Origin: an uncultured Propionibacteriaceae bacterium
GTDB lineage: Bacteria > Actinomycetota > Actinomycetes > Propionibacteriales > Propionibacteriaceae
Length of the DNA: 64,000 nt
Reading direction: 5' to 3'
NCBI GenBank assembly: GCA_936924635.1
Contig: CAKZHP010000134.1
Location: forward strand, 1-64,000
Numbering within the stretch: the first letter of the stretch is position 1; each line of letters begins with the position of its first letter. Below, piece by piece: positions 43,202 through 52,776 of the stretch. The notes beneath the pieces are model-generated. The model was given only the letters and a program-made list of their open reading frames with translations, made no database searches and was not told where the DNA came from. Position numbers and translations under genes: made by a program.

Positions 43202-45820
43202 CTAGAGCTCCCGCACGTACACCGCCGCTGTCCGCGCCGGCACCACGAACGCCTGGTCAGCCCAGGTCGAGGCGCGTACGACGTCGTCGGCGCCTCGCTG
43301 CTGCACCGGCGACAGCACCCATGGTCCATCGACCGGCAGGTGCTGCACGACCTCGCCCGGCGTGCCGTTGAGGATCGTCACCACGCCTGACCACCGCTCG
43401 TCGACGGGGTCGGTCGCCGAGTCCTCGACCACATAGGCCACGACGCCCGGGATCGCGTACGGCGTGCCGGCGACCGGGAACCGTACGTGCTCCCGGACCC
43501 GGGCCGCCGAGCCGAGACGGAACAGCCTGGTCGAGGCCCGCAGCCGCAGCAGGTCCTGCGCCATGCCGGTCGCCAGCGCCACGTCCTCGGCGCTCGGCTT
43601 CAGGTCGCGGCGCTTCAGCAGCGGCCGCAGGATCGGCCACACGCTGCGGTTGTCGGCGGCCGGCGGCAGGCCGTGCCCGAAGCCGTTGTCCTCGCCGGTC
43701 CAGTCGAGGCGGTTGAACCAGTCGCCGGAGTCGTACGAGTTGCGGTCCAGCGACTTCGACCGCAGCAGGTCGGCCCCGGCGTGCCACAGCACCGGGGTCT
43801 GCGCCAGCGTCACGCAGGCCAGGGCGAGCGCGTTGTGCCGTACGCGATCAGCCATCGTGAGGTGCCCGGCGAGCTTGAGCACCAGCGCGTCCCAGAGCGT
43901 CTCGTTGTCGTGCGCGTCGGCGTAGGAGAGGGTCTCGTCGGGCTCTTCGGCGTACGCGGCGACCGTGTCGCGGTAGTGCACCTGGTCGCCGCGCACCCAG
44001 GCACCGGTGTGGTCGCGCATCTGGAACGTCCGCAGGTTCGCGGCCAGCCCGAGCTGCAGCAGGTCGGTGAGCTCGCCGAGCGAGGCGTCGAGGCCGTGAC
44101 CGTTGTCGCACGTGCCGAGCCCGGTCGCGAACCCCTGGCGGCGGGGGTCGTGGTCGAACGGTACGCCGCCGCGCACCGCGTCGCGGATGCGGTCGGAGAA
44201 CGTCGCGATCCCGGTGCCGCCGAGCTGCCCCTGCGACGCCTGTACGAACAGCCGGTTGCCGGCGACCTCGCCGAAGCTCCAGCCCTCCCCGTACAGCTGC
44301 ACCTGGCGCCCGTCGACCCCGGCGTCGGCAGGGGTGAGCGCGTCGAGGGCCTGCCGCACCGCGAGCATGGTGGCGCGCGAGTGGAACCCCATCAGGTCGA
44401 ACCGGAACCCGTCGACCTTGTGCTCCCGGGCCCACAGCACGCACGCGTCGACCATGATCTTCTCGGCCATCACGCGCTCGGTGGCGACGTTGTCGCAACA
44501 GGTCGACTGGTGCACGCCGCCGTCCTCGTTGAGGCGGTGGTAGTAGCCGGGCACCACCTTGTCGAGCACCGAGTGCGGCCACTGCCCCGACGCGTGCGTG
44601 TGGTTGAACACCTGGTCGAGCACCACGCGCAGCCCCATGCCGTGGATGGCGCCGATCATGGTGCGCAGCTCGGCGATGCGGTGCCCGCCGTCGGCCGCGG
44701 CGTCGGAGGTCGCGTACGACCCCTCGGGCGCGAGCCAGTGAAACGGGTCGTAGCCCCAGTTGTAGCCGTCGTCGCCCTTCACCTTGGAGACCAGGGCCTG
44801 CTGGCGCTCCGACTGCGGCGCGTACGGGGTGAGGTCGGGCGGCTGCCGTCTCAGCCCCCGCTCCTCGGTGATGGTGGCGATGTCGAACACCGGCAGCAGG
44901 TGCACGGTGTTCAGGCCGGCCTCGCGCAGCCGTCGCAGGTGGCGGGCGCCCTCGCCGTCGTGGGCGAAGGCCGCGTACGAACCGCGCAGCCGCTCGGGCA
45001 CCAGCGGGTCGCTCATGGAGAAGTCGCGCACGTGCAGCTCGTAGATCGTGGCGTCGACCCACTGCTCCAGGCGCGGCTGCGGTGCCGTACGCCACTGCTC
45101 CGGCGCCCACCGCTCGTCGGCGAGGTCGGTCGCGACGGAGCGGCGGGAGCCGAGGGTGAGGGCGACGGAGTACGGGTCGGTGACGAGGTTCTGCTCGACG
45201 CGTCCGGTGGTGGGCACGTAGACCGTGACCCGGTAGAGGTAGCGCCATTCCCCCGCGCCGGCGAGCGTGGTGGTCCAGGTGCCGTCGGGGTCGCGGTGCA
45301 GGGGGTGGATCTGGGCGTCGTCGATGGCCGGCTCTGCTCCTGCGTCGGCGGGCCAGGTGAGCAGCTCAACCTCGCGGGCGGTGGGGGCCCAGAGGGCGAA
45401 GTCGGTACGGCCGTCGGCGTGGTGGGCGCCGAGCGTGCGGGTGCGGGCGGAGTCGTACAGGTCGTCCAGCACGATCCCGTGCTGAACCCCGGTGACGGCG
45501 ACCACCCGGTCGCCCTGGTACGCCGCCACGACCACCTGGCCCTGCAGCAGGCGTGGGACCTCGGGGGTCATCACGCAGGGGGCGTCGAGGCCCGTGTACC
45601 AGGCCAGCTCGGGGTGCTGCTCGACCAGGTCGTGCGGGATCGGCACCGCCTCCAGGGGCCAGGACTCCTCGGCCCCGACGACCTGGCCGCCATGGACGTG
45701 CATCCCCCCGTCTGCCGCATGGAGCAGCCGCCAGCCGGTGACACCTCGGGGGACCCGTACGTACAGCCAGGCCAGCAGCCCCGGTCGCAGCCAGAGGGCG
45801 GCACGGTCCTTCAGTCGCAC
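43202..45820 (-). CDS. pullulanase-type alpha-1,6-glucosidase (GH13)
   Basis: 872 residues. Debranches alpha-1,6 links in glycogen, pullulan or limit dextrins. Domains in order: a carbohydrate-binding N-terminal domain (about 1-110), a CBM48-like domain (TDFALWAPTAREVELLTWP), and the GH13 barrel with the pullulanase signature DGYNWGYDPFHWLAPEGSYA, VVLDQVFNHTHASG, GFRFDLMGFHSR (nucleophile Asp), QLYGEGWSFGE (acid/base Glu) and YADAHDNETLWDALV. A C-terminal pullulanase domain completes it. The GTG at 45820 is the most conservative start; the frame runs further upstream only into repeats. No signal peptide, so probably cytoplasmic. Confidence 0.9.
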   Translation of the reverse strand: MRLKDRAALWLRPGLLAWLYVRVPRGVTGWRLLHAADGGMHVHGGQVVGAEESWPLEAVPIPHDLVEQHPELAWYTGLDAPCVMTPEVPRLLQGQVVVAAYQGDRVVAVTGVQHGIVLDDLYDSARTRTLGAHHADGRTDFALWAPTAREVELLTWPADAGAEPAIDDAQIHPLHRDPDGTWTTTLAGAGEWRYLYRVTVYVPTTGRVEQNLVTDPYSVALTLGSRRSVATDLADERWAPEQWRTAPQPRLEQWVDATIYELHVRDFSMSDPLVPERLRGSYAAFAHDGEGARHLRRLREAGLNTVHLLPVFDIATITEERGLRRQPPDLTPYAPQSERQQALVSKVKGDDGYNWGYDPFHWLAPEGSYATSDAAADGGHRIAELRTMIGAIHGMGLRVVLDQVFNHTHASGQWPHSVLDKVVPGYYHRLNEDGGVHQSTCCDNVATERVMAEKIMVDACVLWAREHKVDGFRFDLMGFHSRATMLAVRQALDALTPADAGVDGRQVQLYGEGWSFGEVAGNRLFVQASQGQLGGTGIATFSDRIRDAVRGGVPFDHDPRRQGFATGLGTCDNGHGLDASLGELTDLLQLGLAANLRTFQMRDHTGAWVRGDQVHYRDTVAAYAEEPDETLSYADAHDNETLWDALVLKLAGHLTMADRVRHNALALACVTLAQTPVLWHAGADLLRSKSLDRNSYDSGDWFNRLDWTGEDNGFGHGLPPAADNRSVWPILRPLLKRRDLKPSAEDVALATGMAQDLLRLRASTRLFRLGSAARVREHVRFPVAGTPYAIPGVVAYVVEDSATDPVDERWSGVVTILNGTPGEVVQHLPVDGPWVLSPVQQRGADDVVRASTWADQAFVVPARTAAVYVREL

Positions 45821-45948
45821 GGGCGATAGCCAACCAGCCGTGTCGCTCCGGCTGCGGGACCATCCACGGAGCGGCTCGGACCGGGCCAGATCCTGGCCAC
45901 GGAGGCACCACGCGACGCGCCCCTGCACCGCGGGGTCACATCCGCGCA

Positions 45949-46875
45949 GGATGTTCCCCTCGACCGCGGCATCGAGGCCTGTACGAGCCCACATACGCGG
46001 CGAGAGGAACGTCCTGCGCAGGTCCACCCCTTCAGGCCAACGCCACCCCGGCAGGCCAAGCCCACCCAGAGCACCCCACCGTCCATCCCCGCGCAGAATC
46101 ATCCCCTCGACCCAGGAACGCGGCCTCAACGGCTCCATGTCTGCGACGAGCGGAGCATCCGGCGCGGGTCCACCCCCTCAGACCAACCCCGCCCCGGCAG
46201 GCCAACCCCACCCCGGCAGGCAGCCCCGGATCGCCCGACCGTCCATCCCCGCGCAGAATCACCCTCTCGGCCTCAGGAACGCGGCCTCAGAAGGCTCCAT
46301 ATCTGTGGCGAGCGGAACATCCTGCTGAAGCTCGCTCCACCGCCCGGGCTGACTTCATCCGAGTCCCTCCCAGCCGACGCGGGATCACCCCTCGACCCCA
46401 GGAACGACCCCAACCCGAGATCTCGCGCAGAATCATCCCCTCGGCGTGAGGTTCGGGCTCTCGCGGGTCGACCCGACGGGCGAGCGGGACGTTCTGCGTT
46501 TAGCTGGGCGGGCACAGCGGCTTGATGCCACACGGGAACCCAGGCAAGACGTCCCCCTCGCCGCCCACACCGGCACGCAACAGCCCCAAGCCTCCGGTCG
46601 AGTGGGCCACCCTGCGCGGCTGACGGGCCCGAACCCACGTCTCAGACGACACCCGGACCAGCAAGGACCTGCGCAAGACGTCCCCCTCGCCGCCCACACC
46701 GACACGCAACAGCCCCAAGCCTCCGGTCGAGTGGGCCACCCTGCGCGGCTGACCGGCCCGAACCCACGTCCCAGACGACACCCGGACCAGCAAGGATTTG
46801 CGCAAGACGGTCCCCTCGCCGCCCACACCGACACGCAACAGCCCCTGCCGCGGGTCGAGTGGGACATTCTGCGTT
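45949..46875. repeat. family A inverted-repeat array, seven units
   Basis: Units at about 45949-46022, 46088-46170, 46249-46326, 46423-46504, 46541-46623, 46670-46752 and 46800-46875. The first four have the arms GCGCAGAATCATCCCCTCG and GAGCGGAACATCCTGC with an AGGAACGCGGCCTCA loop. The last three belong to a 129-bp tandem repeat (separate entry). The array fills the gap between the divergent pullulanase and hydrolase genes. Confidence 0.85.
46541..46875. repeat. 129-bp tandem repeat inside the family A array
   Basis: About 2.6 copies with period 129 (GTCCCCCTCGCCGCCCACAC at 46551 and 46680, GGTCCCCTCGCC at 46809). Copies differ at only a few positions. Because 129 is a multiple of three, frames on both strands stay open through all copies and mimic a protein with a 43-residue repeat; there is no supporting start site. 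Confidence 0.85.
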
Positions 46876-46946
46876 AGCTGCCCGGTGGGGTGCCGTGTTC
46901 TCCGGCCATGCCATGCCATGCCGGGCCACCCCGGGGCCGGACCTGG

Positions 46947-46952
46947 CAGGAT
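46947..46952 (+). promoter_or_regulatory. -10 box CAGGAT for leaderless start
   Basis: CAGGAT ends 7 nt before the ATG at 46960, in the same CTGGCAGGATCGA context as the hydrolase gene at 42299. Confidence 0.45.
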
Positions 46953-46959
46953 CGACCCC

Positions 46960-47598
46960 ATGACGCCCGCCACCACGCCTACGTTGATGCTGCTCCACGG
47001 TGCGCGGATGAGCCCGCCCTCCTGGCAGGACGTGGTGACCGAGCTCGGCGCGAGCCGCCCGCTCACCGCTCCCTGGCTGCGCGGGCTGAAGCCGACGCAG
47101 TCCGGCGAGTTCGACATCGATGCGGCGGTCTCCGACCTGCTGACCCGGATCGACCTCGACGACCTGGAGCAGGTCGACGTCTGCGGCGTACAGCTCGGCG
47201 GGATGGTCGCGCTGCGGCTGGCGGCGGAGCAGCCGAAGGCCGTACGCCGCCTGGTGCTGATCGACACCCCGGTGGCCCCGGGTGGCGGCGCGGGCAAGGT
47301 GTCGCGGACGCTGATGCGCCTCATGCCCGAGAGCGCCTTCACCGAGCAGGGCGTCACCAAGCAGAGCGTGCTCGCCGCCCTCGATGCCATGGCCTCGATC
47401 GACGTCAGCGCCCACCTCGGCAAGGTCACCGCGCCCACGCTGGTGCTGACCTCCGATGACAAGGCGGCGCAGATGTCGGCCGAGGCGCTGACGACGAAGC
47501 TGGCCTCCGCCGAGTGGCGCGCCATCCGCGGGAGCAACCTGCTGCGCGACCACGCCGGCGAGGTCGCCGCGGCGATCACTGAGTGGCTGGCGCGCTGA
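46960..47598 (+). CDS. alpha/beta-hydrolase-fold protein lacking the nucleophile Ser
   Basis: 212 residues. Oxyanion region LMLLHGARMSPPSWQDVV, then the nucleophile elbow reads VCGVQLGGMVALRLAAE, with Gln where the family has Ser, Asp or Cys. APTLVLTSDDKAAQ supplies the usual acid-strand. A C-terminal His (LLRDHAGEVA) is in place. Either a non-enzymatic or altered member. The frame stays open upstream into the 129-bp repeats; the ATG at 46960 is chosen from the -10 box. The stop overlaps the start of the mutarotase gene (TGATG). Confidence 0.85.
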   Translation: MTPATTPTLMLLHGARMSPPSWQDVVTELGASRPLTAPWLRGLKPTQSGEFDIDAAVSDLLTRIDLDDLEQVDVCGVQLGGMVALRLAAEQPKAVRRLVLIDTPVAPGGGAGKVSRTLMRLMPESAFTEQGVTKQSVLAALDAMASIDVSAHLGKVTAPTLVLTSDDKAAQMSAEALTTKLASAEWRAIRGSNLLRDHAGEVAAAITEWLAR

Positions 47599-47921
47599 TG
47601 CAGCGGGTCGGGTTCATGGTGCGGGTGGCGCCCGAGCACGTCACTGAGTACAAGGCACGACACCGTGACGTCTGGCCCGAGATGCAGGAAGCGCTGCGGC
47701 GCAACGGCTGGGGCAACTACTCCTTGTTCATGAACGACGACGGGCTGATGTTCGGCTACGTGGAGACGCCCGACGGCCTGACCGCCGCTCAGGAAGCGAT
47801 GGCGCGCGAGGACGTCAACGCCCGCTGGCAGGCCTCCGTCCGGCACCTGTTCAGCGGCATCGGCGACCAGGCGCCCGACGAGTCGTTCGTCGAGCTGGAG
47901 GAGGTCTTCCACCTCGACTGA
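47598..47921 (+). CDS. rhaM: L-rhamnose mutarotase family protein
   Basis: 107 residues with QRVGFMVRVAPEHVTEYKAR, HRDVWPEMQEALRRNGWGNY, SLFMNDDGLMFGYVETPD and RWQASVRHLF. Interconverts alpha and beta anomers of L-rhamnose (or a related sugar) using the catalytic His. Its ATG overlaps the stop of the hydrolase-fold gene, so the two are translationally coupled. No other rhamnose gene is in the window. Confidence 0.92.
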   Translation: MQRVGFMVRVAPEHVTEYKARHRDVWPEMQEALRRNGWGNYSLFMNDDGLMFGYVETPDGLTAAQEAMAREDVNARWQASVRHLFSGIGDQAPDESFVELEEVFHLD

Positions 47922-48008
47922 TGGCCGTGCAGCACCCCGGTCCGCCTCAGTGGCAGGCCGGTCGACATCGGCAGATTGCCTGACCTCCCTCCGCTCGGTC
48001 AGGTCTGG

Positions 48009-48064
48009 TGTCGACTCGGACGACCCCTCGCAAGCTCGGGTCCTCCTCGCTCAACCAGCGGGGC
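48009..48064. repeat. family B repeat end
   Basis: GTGTCGACTCGGACGACCCC ... GGGTCCTCCTCGCTCAACC, 19 nt from the stop of the GH13 gene. Compare 11349-11402 and 50996-51053. Confidence 0.6.
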
Positions 48065-48082
48065 CGCTCAGGAACCGGCGGA

Positions 48083-49873
48083 TCAGTCCTGGGAGTAGAT
48101 CAGCATCGAGTACGGAGCGATGGTGATCTCCGCGTACGCGTCCATGCCGTCGCACTTGCCTTCGTAGGCCTCCACGTCGGCCGAGGGGTGGTTGCCGAAC
48201 AGCGGCGAGTAGATCTTCGCGTCCGAGTTCAGCCGCAGCCGCCACAGCCCGGCGTTCGGCATGCCGATCCTGTACGCCCCTCGCTCCTGCGCGGAGAAGT
48301 TCACGACGACGATGACGTCGTCACCCTCGCCGTGGTCGTACCAGCGCTGCCAGGCGATGACGTTGGCGTCGTCGTTGGTGTGGTGCAGGAACAGCCCCTG
48401 GCCCGAGAGACCCTTGGTGGTGTCGTGCCAGTTGCGCCGCAGCCGGATCAGGTCGCGGTAGAGGTTCGCGATGCCGGCGAAGTCGTCGTTGCGGTGCCAG
48501 TCCAGCGGCACCTCGTCGCGGAACCAGCCGCCCTCCAGGAACTCCTGCCCCTGGAAGATCATCGGGATGCCCGGGGAGGTCATCACCAGCCCCGCGCCCA
48601 GCGTGGAGCGCTTCTGCGCCGCCCAGCCGCTCGGGTTCCCCGGCTCGATCTCCTCCGGCACCCGGGCGCGCCCGTTGGCGACCTCGTCGTGGCTCTCGGT
48701 GTAGATGACGCGCGAGAACGCCTCGCCGTACGAGGAACCGATCGCGTCCCGTACATCAGCCATGGAGCGCTGCGCGTCGTCGATGGTCTCCAGCGCCTCG
48801 CGCACGGGGTGGACGAACTTCGCGTCCCACTGCGAGTGGAACAGAGCGCCGTCGGCCCCATTGGACGTCACCTGCGGATGGCCGTGGAGGTCCTCGGCGA
48901 TCAGTACACGACCAGGAAACTCCTCCCGGATGGCACCGTTGATCCAGCGCATCAGGCTCCACCCGTCGGGCAGGTCGAAGCCCGAGCCGTTGACGCTGCG
49001 CACGTACGGGGTCATGTCGTAGCGCAGGCCATCGAGGTGGTAGTCGCGCAGCCACATGAAGGCGTTGTCGCGGATGTACTGCCGCACCTCGCCCACGCCG
49101 TAGTTGGGACGCGTGGCGCCCCACGGCGTGTGGGCGCGGTCGTCGTTGTAGAAGTAGATGCCGCCGAGGCCGTTCTCGGCCCACCCGTCGAATGTCCACA
49201 GGTCGAGGTCGCTCGGGCCGAAGTGGTTGTACACCACGTCGAGCAGCACGGCGAGGCCGAGCTTGTGGGCCTCCTTGACGAGGCGCTTGAACTCGTCGGG
49301 GCCGCCGTACGACGACTCGACGGCGAAGATGTTGGCCGGGTTGTAGCCCCACGAGTAGTCGCCCGCGAACTCGGCGACCGGCATCAGCTGCAGCGCGTTC
49401 ACCCCGAGGCTGACCACGTGGTCGAGCTTGGTGATCAGGTCGGTGAGGTTGCCGACCCACTCCCCCTCGTCGGTGAACGAGCCCACGTGCGCCTCGTAGA
49501 TCACGAGCTCGTTGTGCGGCGGACACTGGAAGCTGTCGCCCTCCCAGCTGAACGCGGAGTGGTCGTAGATCACCGAGTTGCCGACGGAGTTCGTCACCTG
49601 CATGGCGTACGGATCCATGCGGTCGAACGTGCTGTCGCCGTGGGTGATGAGGAACTTGTACTCGTCGCCCACCGCGGCGCCGGCCACGAACCCGTACCAG
49701 AACCCGTTGCCCTCGCTGGCCAGCACGTCGGCGTCGCCGGACCACTCGTTGAAGGACCCCTTGACGGCCACACGATCAGCATGCGGCGCCCAGACCCGGA
49801 AGCCGGCTCCCCCCTCGACGGGGATCGCTCCCATTCCCTGGACCGTCTCGTGCTGGTTCGGCGCCGCGCTCAT
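48083..49873 (-). CDS. GH13 alpha-amylase family, glycogen-branching-enzyme-like
   Basis: 596 residues. N-terminal CBM48 (FRVWAPHADRVAVKGSFNEW), then the barrel: GVNALQLMPVAEFAGDYSWG, VLLDVVYNHFG, DGLRYDMTPYVRS (nucleophile Asp), RVLIAEDLHGHPQ (acid/base Glu) and YTESHDEVANG (transition-state Asp). A C-terminal beta domain follows. It is short for GlgB (no long N-terminal N2 domain); trehalohydrolase or a branching enzyme of the short type are the options. GAAGGGA lies just upstream of the ATG. Neighbour of the pullulanase gene, which it resembles in pathway. Confidence 0.88.
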   Translation of the reverse strand: MSAAPNQHETVQGMGAIPVEGGAGFRVWAPHADRVAVKGSFNEWSGDADVLASEGNGFWYGFVAGAAVGDEYKFLITHGDSTFDRMDPYAMQVTNSVGNSVIYDHSAFSWEGDSFQCPPHNELVIYEAHVGSFTDEGEWVGNLTDLITKLDHVVSLGVNALQLMPVAEFAGDYSWGYNPANIFAVESSYGGPDEFKRLVKEAHKLGLAVLLDVVYNHFGPSDLDLWTFDGWAENGLGGIYFYNDDRAHTPWGATRPNYGVGEVRQYIRDNAFMWLRDYHLDGLRYDMTPYVRSVNGSGFDLPDGWSLMRWINGAIREEFPGRVLIAEDLHGHPQVTSNGADGALFHSQWDAKFVHPVREALETIDDAQRSMADVRDAIGSSYGEAFSRVIYTESHDEVANGRARVPEEIEPGNPSGWAAQKRSTLGAGLVMTSPGIPMIFQGQEFLEGGWFRDEVPLDWHRNDDFAGIANLYRDLIRLRRNWHDTTKGLSGQGLFLHHTNDDANVIAWQRWYDHGEGDDVIVVVNFSAQERGAYRIGMPNAGLWRLRLNSDAKIYSPLFGNHPSADVEAYEGKCDGMDAYAEITIAPYSMLIYSQD

Positions 49874-49934
49874 GAGTTCCCTTCGTCAGTCTGCGCAACC
49901 TAGCGCACCGGCCGCAACCAGGGCTAAGCGTCCA

Positions 49935-50846
<912 letters not shown>

Positions 50847-50852
50847 GGGCTC

Positions 50853-50858
50853 ACCCTA
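50853..50858 (-). promoter_or_regulatory. -10 box TAGGGT for leaderless start
   Basis: TAGGGT on the minus strand ends 6 nt before the ATG at 50846. Confidence 0.5.
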
Positions 50859-50877
50859 GGTGTAGCGGTGGTGGAGT

Positions 50878-50909
50878 GTGGGTCTGCTGAGCTTGCCAAG
50901 CAGACCCAC
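50878..50909 (-). terminator. 11-bp perfect hairpin after the GH3 gene
   Basis: GTGGGTCTGCT, 10-nt loop, AGCAGACCCAC. It lies downstream of the GH3 stop and upstream of the dehydrogenase promoter, so it separates the two same-strand units. Confidence 0.6.
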
Positions 50910-50995
50910 GTCGAAAGCACGCCGAGCCGAGCGCCAGCGAGGCACGGCGAAACCTCCGTCCCCAGGGCGCCCTGGCTTCGCCCCGCTCAGCCAAG

Positions 50996-51053
50996 TCGGG
51001 TCTCGCCGCGCCTCGTCCTCGTACCTCGGACGAGCCTTGCTCAACCACCGGAT
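50996..51053. repeat. family B repeat end
   Basis: GTCGGGTCTCGCCGCGCCTC ... GAGCCTTGCTCAACCACCGG, ending 2 nt before the stop of the GH3 gene. Confidence 0.6.
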
Positions 51054-51054
51054 C

Positions 51055-52776
51055 TCAGAGGCGGGCCTGCCACTTGTTCGTCCAGACCAGGTCGTTGTGG
51101 CCGCCCTTGAACTCGCTCTTGCCCTCGAGCTTGTCGAGCACGGCGCGGAGGTTCTCCTCGTTGGAGTGGTACGCGTTCACGTAGCACTTCACCATCGTGG
51201 CGTCGTGCAGGTGGGTCGTGTAGTTGAGGCTGACCATGAAGGTCGGCACCTCCCAGACGTACCAGGGCACCTCGTTCGACATCGCCGTCTGCCACTGGAT
51301 GCGGTAGTTGTTCTGAGCGCCGTACCCGACCACGTCGGCGATCACCAGCGCGCAGTCGACCTGGTCGCGGTACTCGAGCGTCGAGCCCTTGATGCGCGTG
51401 GTGCCGTCGTTGAGCGTCACCTCGTAGCCCCGCTCGGTCAGCATCGCCGTCAGCTGCTCGACCGTCTTGTCGTTGCCGGAGACGATGCCGCCCTTCTCGC
51501 CGGAGAGGTAGTAGAGGCGTACGCGCTTGTGGTCGGTCGGGTTCATCGGCAGCTGGTCGAGCGTGTTCTTGACCAGCGTGATGCCCTTGTCGGCGGCGTT
51601 GCGGCGCATCTCCAGGTGCTCCTCGCACCCCACGACCTCGAGCGCGTCGGGCGTCTTCTGCAGCGTGCCGTCGGCCTGCTTCATGTGCAGGTTCAGCTTG
51701 GCCTTGAGGCCGAGCACGCGGCGTACGGCGTCGTCGAGGCGCTCGGCGGTGATGACCCCGTTCTTCACGCCGTCGAGCATGAAGCCGAAGTCCTCCTCCA
51801 TGACGTTGAAGAACAGGAACATGTCGCAGCCGGCGGCGATGGCCAGCGGCACGTAGTCCTGCCGCCGCATCGCCGAGGTCATGCCGAGCATGTGCGAGGC
51901 GTCGGTGACGACGAGTCCGTTGAAGCCGAGCCGCTCCTTGAGCAGGTCGGTGGTCAGTTCCTTCGACAGGGTCGCCGGCAGCAGGTCGGCGTCCTTCAGC
52001 GAGGGGTTGAGCTGCTTCTGGTACTCCGGCATCACGAAGTGCGCGGCCATGATCATCTCGACGCCGCGGTCGATGTGGTTGCGGAAGACCTTGCCGAACG
52101 ACGCGTCCCACTCGGCAGGCGGCAGGTCGTTGACGCCCAGGATCAGGTGCTGGTCGCGCTCCTCCACGCCGTCCCCCGGCCAGTGCTTGACACAGCAGAC
52201 GATCTCGGACTCCTTGAGCCCGTCCACGTACGCGTTCGTGTAGCGGATCACCGTGTCGGCGTCGGTCCCGTACGCACGGGTGTTGACGATGGTGTTCTGC
52301 CAGTTCATGAGGATGTCGACGCAGGGGTCGAAGTTCACGTTCACACCCAGAGCGGTCGCCTCGCGCCCGGAGACGTACCCGGCGTCGTGCGCCACCTGCG
52401 GGTCGCCGGCGGCCTCGGACTGGGCGCCGGAGGCGATGTACGTGCCGTCGTTGCACGCCCCGTTGCCGCCGGAGTCGCAGTTCGCGGCCACGAGCAGCGG
52501 CACCTTCGCGTACGACTGCAGCTCGTTGAGCAAGTTCTGCACCTGCGCCGCCGTGCCGCCCTGGTAGCGCGCGCCGCCGATGCCGTACCTCGTGACCATC
52601 TCCTGGTTCGACAGGCTGTTGCCGGAGAAGGCGTCGCCGCCGAAGAAGAACAGGTTGAAGAACAGCTGCCCCACCTTCTCCTCGGTGGTGAGGCCGGCCA
52701 GGGTCTGCTCGACCCAGTCGATCTGGGAGGGGTTGAGGTGGTACGGCTTCGCGGTCAGGTCAGCGGTCGTGGGCAT
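51055..52776 (-). CDS. GH3 glycoside hydrolase (NagZ-like)
   Basis: 573 residues, no signal peptide. (alpha/beta)8 domain with SNQEMVTRYGIGGARYQGGT, the substrate-grip KHWPGDGVEERDQH, and the nucleophile Asp in LVVTDASHMLGM. A second alpha/beta sandwich domain follows from about residue 370. Resembles beta-N-acetylhexosaminidases of the NagZ group, whose DH dyad (here RDQH) supplies the proton; beta-glucosidase activity is the alternative. Translationally coupled to the HAD gene (TGATG at 52778-52774). Confidence 0.88.
   Translation of the reverse strand: MPTTADLTAKPYHLNPSQIDWVEQTLAGLTTEEKVGQLFFNLFFFGGDAFSGNSLSNQEMVTRYGIGGARYQGGTAAQVQNLLNELQSYAKVPLLVAANCDSGGNGACNDGTYIASGAQSEAAGDPQVAHDAGYVSGREATALGVNVNFDPCVDILMNWQNTIVNTRAYGTDADTVIRYTNAYVDGLKESEIVCCVKHWPGDGVEERDQHLILGVNDLPPAEWDASFGKVFRNHIDRGVEMIMAAHFVMPEYQKQLNPSLKDADLLPATLSKELTTDLLKERLGFNGLVVTDASHMLGMTSAMRRQDYVPLAIAAGCDMFLFFNVMEEDFGFMLDGVKNGVITAERLDDAVRRVLGLKAKLNLHMKQADGTLQKTPDALEVVGCEEHLEMRRNAADKGITLVKNTLDQLPMNPTDHKRVRLYYLSGEKGGIVSGNDKTVEQLTAMLTERGYEVTLNDGTTRIKGSTLEYRDQVDCALVIADVVGYGAQNNYRIQWQTAMSNEVPWYVWEVPTFMVSLNYTTHLHDATMVKCYVNAYHSNEENLRAVLDKLEGKSEFKGGHNDLVWTNKWQARL

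Noticed and set aside
46433..46877. Open frames on both strands with a 43-residue repeat (GCCVSVWAARGPSC and similar)
   Set aside because: They result from the 129-bp tandem repeat, whose length is a multiple of three; no ribosome-binding site or promoter, and both strands are open equally.
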